In this document: piece by piece, positions 61,013-64,000 of the stretch
Layout of the letters: every line of letters begins with the position of its first letter
Position numbering within the stretch: the first letter of the stretch is position 1
Source of the DNA: Oscillospiraceae bacterium
GTDB lineage: Bacteria > Bacillota > Clostridia > Oscillospirales > Oscillospiraceae
Length of the DNA: 64,000 bases
Reading direction: 5' to 3'
Assembly (NCBI GenBank): GCA_021202845.1
Contig: JAJQCF010000022.1
Location: 181,197-245,196, forward strand
Program-made: the position numbers and the translations under genes
Notes under the pieces: generated by a model
The model's input: only the letters and a program-made list of their open reading frames with translations
Databases searched by the model: none
What the model was told of the DNA's origin: nothing

Positions 61013-61063
61013 TAAAACGCCTCCGGAATTTTTATGTCCGTGCCGATGCCGGAGCAAGCATAA

Positions 61064-61094
61064 GACGCCGACAGACTGTGTGCCGGTCGGCGTC
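61064..61094 (-). terminator. Hairpin between metQ and metN
   Basis: A 9-bp stem, GACGCCGAC with GTCGGCGTC. The following minus-strand sequence is only weakly T-rich, so partial termination or 3'-end protection giving more metQ than metNI is likely. Confidence 0.6.
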
Positions 61095-61107
61095 TATAAT
61101 TATAAAC

Positions 61108-61968
61108 TCAGCCGGTGATTACGTCAAGGCTGGTCTGCTTTCCGCCGTAAATGCCCATAGGCTCAACGTGTACGCCGGCAATGGACACAATGTGCGTGCC
61201 GTTTTCGGCGTTGAAGTCGTCAAGGTAGGGAACGTGCTGGAAGTAGTTAGCAAAGACCTCGCCGCTCTCAACAACGGTGTTGGGCTGGACATAGTCCGTG
61301 AACTCCATGATGTCCAGAGTGATGTCCTTCTCCGCCAGAATTTCGGCTGCGACGGCTAAAATCTCGGCGTGGGGAGCGGGGGAGCAGGCAATGGTGATGG
61401 TGGTTCCGGCAAGAGCGTCGTAGTCAACGGTGTCGTCGTAGCCGGTGCCCGGGTTATCGACCGCGGAGACAACGGAGCCGCTGTAAGTCTCGGTTATGAA
61501 GTCGGCGACAGCCTGACTGTAAACGGCGGCGGCAAGAGCCTTAGCCTCGTCGGTGTCCTCGTTGCCCTCGCGCACGCAGACGATGTTGACGTAAGCGGAG
61601 GCGGAGCCTTCCATTGCCAGCGCCTCGGTCATGGGGTCGATGTCGGCGGCTATGGCGTAGTTGGAGTTGATGATGCCGAAATCAACGTCCTGAAGCACAT
61701 TGGGTATCTGCGCGGCCTCGACCTCGCTGAACTGGAGGTTGTAGGGGTTGTCCGTGATGTCGCTGATGGTGGCGGTGATGCCGGCGTCGGCGTCGATGGT
61801 TATGTAGCCGAGGGTCTCAAGCAGCAGCAGCGCGCGCGCTTCGTTGGTGGTGTCGTTGGGAACGGCGATGGTGTAGGTGGTTTCCTCGGTCTTGCCGCAG
61901 GCGGTGAAGGAGCCAAGGCAGGCAACGACCAGAGCGAGAGTGAGGATTAGCGCAAGAGTCTTTTTCAT
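61108..61968 (-). CDS. metQ: Methionine-binding lipoprotein (NlpA family)
   Basis: This 286-residue surface lipoprotein has its signal peptide ending at lipobox FTAC (Cys23). YTIAVPNDTTNEARALLLLE and GIINSNYAI are NlpA/MetQ motifs. It captures methionine for MetNI. The ATG at 61968 has AAGGAG upstream and follows the attenuator terminator by about 30 bases. Confidence 0.95.
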   Translation of the reverse strand: MKKTLALILTLALVVACLGSFTACGKTEETTYTIAVPNDTTNEARALLLLETLGYITIDADAGITATISDITDNPYNLQFSEVEAAQIPNVLQDVDFGIINSNYAIAADIDPMTEALAMEGSASAYVNIVCVREGNEDTDEAKALAAAVYSQAVADFITETYSGSVVSAVDNPGTGYDDTVDYDALAGTTITIACSPAPHAEILAVAAEILAEKDITLDIMEFTDYVQPNTVVESGEVFANYFQHVPYLDDFNAENGTHIVSIAGVHVEPMGIYGGKQTSLDVITG

Positions 61969-62000
61969 GGTGGTTTCTCCTTTTTTGATATTTTTTGCAA

Positions 62001-62032
62001 TAAAAAAACGGAAAGCCTGATGGACTTTCCGT
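62001..62032 (-). terminator. Attenuator terminator of metQNI
   Basis: On the minus strand, ACGGAAAG pairs with CTTTCCGT (extended by CC/GG with one bulge), followed by a run of seven T residues. Confidence 0.9.
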
Positions 62033-62066
62033 GATTGCACAAGTTGAGGGGGTTGAATCAGCTCTT

Positions 62067-62075
62067 ACAGAAAGC
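62067..62075 (-). promoter_or_regulatory. Antiterminator segment of the metQNI leader
   Basis: On the minus strand this reads GCTTTCTGT, almost the same as the terminator 3' arm GCTTTCCGT. It can pair over eight bases with the terminator 5' arm ACGGAAAG (one G-U), excluding the terminator. It starts ten bases past the leader peptide stop codon, where a ribosome at the stop would cover it. Confidence 0.75.
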
Positions 62076-62084
62076 ACATCGTAT

Positions 62085-62162
62085 TTAGGCGCGGCGGCAC
62101 ATGCACATGGTCATCATGCGCATAGCGGTCATATTCATCATTGTGCTGACGAAATGCCTCAC
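62085..62162 (-). CDS. Methionine-rich leader peptide of metQNI
   Basis: This 25-codon frame starts at GTG, with AAAGGAG 8 bases upstream, a strong ribosome site. It has eight internal Met codons, including two MM pairs, concentrated in residues 8-21 (MMNMTAMRMMTMCMC), and ends RRA then TAA. It lies between a consensus promoter and a terminator/antiterminator pair ahead of the methionine transporter. It has no domain of its own. The arrangement is that of trp- or his-type leader peptides, in which ribosome stalling at scarce aminoacyl-tRNA favours readthrough. Confidence 0.85.
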   Translation of the reverse strand: MRHFVSTMMNMTAMRMMTMCMCRRA

Positions 62163-62192
62163 GACGTGTTCTCCTTTCACTGATTTTCCGCT

Positions 62193-62221
62193 ATTATAAC
62201 TGCAACGGCCATAATTGTCAA
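62193..62221 (-). promoter_or_regulatory. Perfect sigma-A promoter of the metQNI leader
   Basis: TTGACA, exactly 17 bases, TATAAT on the minus strand: a full match to consensus. It is about 30 bases before the leader peptide start. Confidence 0.92.
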
Positions 62222-62287
62222 GTTGAATTTTTACCGAAACAGAGGTAAAATGAAAGCGTACATTTGTCTACTAAGGAGATTTTCACC

Positions 62288-63622
62288 ATGCTTTATCTGC
62301 CTCAGCACATAAGCAGGGTCATATCCGCGCTCAGCTCCGCGGGCTTTGAGGCCTACGCCGTGGGAGGCGCGGTGCGGGATATGCTGATGGGCGCCGCGCC
62401 GCGCGACTACGACGTGGCCACCTCCGCGCTGCCGGACGAGACGGAGGCGGTGTTCGCGCTTGAGCGGGTGCTGGAGACCGGCAAAAAGCACGGCACCGTG
62501 ACGCTGATGACCTCCGACGGGGGAGTGGAGATAACGACCTTCCGCGCGGACGGCAAGTATTCCGACAACCGCCATCCCGACGCCGTGCGCTTCGTCAGCG
62601 GTATAGACGAGGACTTGGCCCGCCGCGACTTCACGATAAACGCAATGGCCTATGACGGCAAGGTGCTGCGCGACCCCTTTGGCGGGCGGCGCGACATTGC
62701 CGCGCGCACCATACGCTGCGTCGGCGAGCCGGAACGCCGCTTCGGTGAGGACAGCCTGCGCATACTGCGCGGCCTGCGCCTTGCCTCCGAGCTGGAATTT
62801 TCGATAGAGCCGGAGACGGCGGAGGCCATGCGCCGCTGCCGCGCTCTGCTGCAAAACGTCTCCGCCGAGCGTATAAATACGGAGCTGACGCGGCTGCTGT
62901 GCGGCGCCGGCGCGCAACGGGTGCTGCTGCAATATCCCGACGTTCTCTCCGCCGTGTTGCCGGAGATTGAGCCGATGGTCGGCTTTTTGCAGCACTCGCC
63001 GTGGCACAGCCTTGATGTCTGGGCGCACACAGCGGCGGTTGTGGCCAACACTCCCGCGCAGCCGGTGCTGCGCTGGGCGGCGCTTTTTCACGACATGGGC
63101 AAGCCCGCGACATTTTCCCTTGACGAAAACGGCGTCGGCCACTTTTACGGCCACGCCTCGGTCAGCCGCGACATTGCGGTTGACATAATGCACCGCCTGC
63201 GCTTTGACCGCGCCTCCGCAGAGCGCATAGAGCTGCTGGTGAAGCGGCACGACACACCCGTGCGCGTGGAGCGCGAGGCGCTGAAAAAGCTGCTGCGTCG
63301 TATCGGCGCGGAGGCTGCGCGCCAGCTCCTGCAGCTGGGAAGAGCGGATAATCTCGGTCAGAGCGAGGCCGTGCGGCACCGTCAGGCGGCCTACGACGCG
63401 GCGGAGGTGCTGTTGGAGGAAATTTTGGCCGCCGACGAGTGCTTTACGCTGAAAAAGTTAGCGGTGAACGGCAGCGACGCGCTGGCGGCCGGACTGCGCG
63501 GAGCGCAAATAGGCGCTGCCTTAAACGAGCTGCTGGACGCGGTGGTGGAGGGTCGCGCGCAAAATGACCGTGCCGAGCTCCTTGCGCTGCTTGCGCACAT
63601 TGCCGAGGGTGAAAATAACTGA
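62288..63622 (+). CDS. cca: CCA-adding tRNA nucleotidyltransferase with HD domain
   Basis: This 444-residue class II nucleotidyltransferase has VGGAVRDML, the catalytic RDYDVATSA and RRDFTINAMAYD motifs of the CCA-adding/PcnB family, and a C-terminal HD domain (LFHDMGKP). It adds or repairs tRNA 3' CCA ends. The intact tRNA-Arg in this window already encodes CCA, so repair may dominate for that species. The ATG at 62288 is supported by AAGGAG. It is divergent from metQNI. Confidence 0.92.
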   Translation: MLYLPQHISRVISALSSAGFEAYAVGGAVRDMLMGAAPRDYDVATSALPDETEAVFALERVLETGKKHGTVTLMTSDGGVEITTFRADGKYSDNRHPDAVRFVSGIDEDLARRDFTINAMAYDGKVLRDPFGGRRDIAARTIRCVGEPERRFGEDSLRILRGLRLASELEFSIEPETAEAMRRCRALLQNVSAERINTELTRLLCGAGAQRVLLQYPDVLSAVLPEIEPMVGFLQHSPWHSLDVWAHTAAVVANTPAQPVLRWAALFHDMGKPATFSLDENGVGHFYGHASVSRDIAVDIMHRLRFDRASAERIELLVKRHDTPVRVEREALKKLLRRIGAEAARQLLQLGRADNLGQSEAVRHRQAAYDAAEVLLEEILAADECFTLKKLAVNGSDALAAGLRGAQIGAALNELLDAVVEGRAQNDRAELLALLAHIAEGENN

Positions 63623-63681
63623 AAAATATTTGTGTCTTTTTCACTTTTGCAGACTCTAATATACAGAGCGAGGTGGCGGCT

Positions 63682-64000
63682 GTGGACGAGTTTGAAAGAC
63701 TTTTTCGGGACTATACGCCCGTTGTGTACCGCTTCCTGCTGTCGCTGTGCGGCGACGCGGGTTTGGCGGAGGAGCTGACCGACGAGACTTTCTATCAGGC
63801 ATACCTGCACATCGGCCGGTTCAGGGGCGAGTGCAAAATAGAGACATGGCTCTGCCGCATCGCCAAAAACGCGCTGTATAAGGAGCAAAAGCGCGCCAAA
63901 CGCACAGCGGCAGGCGCGGAGCCGGACGAGACGGCGGCAACGGAAGACCCATTTGCCGCCATACACGACAAATCGCAGGCGCTGGAAATCCACAGGCATC
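63682..64000 (+). CDS. ECF-type RNA polymerase sigma factor (3' end outside window)
   Basis: An open frame from GTG at 63682 to the window edge (106 codons) has AGGTGG five bases upstream. The N-terminus, DEFERLFRDYTPVVYRFLLS with EELTDETFYQAYLHI and ETWLCRIAKNALY, is sigma-70 region 2. Region 4 would lie beyond the window. Such factors usually pair with a membrane anti-sigma factor encoded next; that cannot be seen here. Confidence 0.9.
   Translation, partial: MDEFERLFRDYTPVVYRFLLSLCGDAGLAEELTDETFYQAYLHIGRFRGECKIETWLCRIAKNALYKEQKRAKRTAAGAEPDETAATEDPFAAIHDKSQALEIHRH

Noticed and set aside
61969-62287. SAM-I (S-box) or T-box leader before metQ
   Set aside because: No S-box core motifs or T-box bulge sequence; the leader peptide with terminator/antiterminator explains the region.

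Overview
The window is a GC-rich (about 60% by eye) chromosome segment of an endospore-forming, anaerobic Firmicute. Gene content points to Clostridia, most likely an Oscillospirales-type lineage, but nothing in the window fixes the genus. The reasons are: a SpoIIE - SpoIVFA-like - SpoIVFB-like sporulation cluster; the Firmicute order PP2C - PASTA kinase - RsgA; clostridial families (DUF421/DUF4363 pair, YitT, SLH protein, short ferredoxin-thioredoxin-reductase-like protein, iron-sulfur flavoprotein); and consensus sigma-A promoters with strong Shine-Dalgarno sites. Nearly all of it is ordinary vertically inherited chromosome.

Layout: 1-4.7 kb, PP2C phosphatase (5' end missing), PrkC-type kinase, RsgA GTPase, MATE exporter. 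4.8-9.2 kb on the minus strand, glmS, an iron-sulfur flavoprotein and asnB. 9.4-16.1 kb, a shortened orphan solute-binding lipoprotein, a P-type ATPase, a four-hairpin intergenic element, then a redox group (flavin reductase-rubredoxin, thioredoxin, FTR-like protein) and RecQ. 16.2-23.1 kb, a type IIA topoisomerase pair with a small zinc-ribbon membrane protein between the subunits, YitT and a transglutaminase-like lipoprotein. 23.2-27.5 kb, a two-component system with two overlapping membrane-protein genes, then DUF421/DUF4363. 27.5-30.1 kb, a visibly AT-rich, horizontally acquired two-gene cassette of unknown function. 30.4-34.4 kb, the sporulation cluster. 34.6-37.9 kb, class I fumarase, tRNA-Arg(CCU), DHFR and a TrpF-like protein without catalytic residues. 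38.2-46.4 kb, the proteostasis run tig-clpP-clpX-lon-engB, then an Mrp-type ATPase and dapF. 46.5-47.6 kb, a stalk-domain protein. 48-52.4 kb, purECFMN behind a long structured leader. 52.5-58.5 kb, prmC, recA, recX, rimO, pgsA and an SLH surface protein. 58.7-62.2 kb on the minus strand, a YfcE-type phosphodiesterase and the methionine transporter metQNI. 62.3-64 kb, a CCA-adding enzyme and the start of an ECF sigma factor.

The most interesting system is the metQNI leader. A perfect sigma-A promoter drives a 25-codon leader peptide with eight internal Met codons. It is followed by a segment able to pair with the 5' arm of an intrinsic terminator just before metQ. This has the complete architecture of ribosome-mediated attenuation sensing methionine, where Firmicutes normally use S-box or T-box RNAs. 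Second is the AT-rich cassette encoding a glycine-zipper membrane protein and an uncharacterised partner. Third is the unassigned structured leader of the purine operon.
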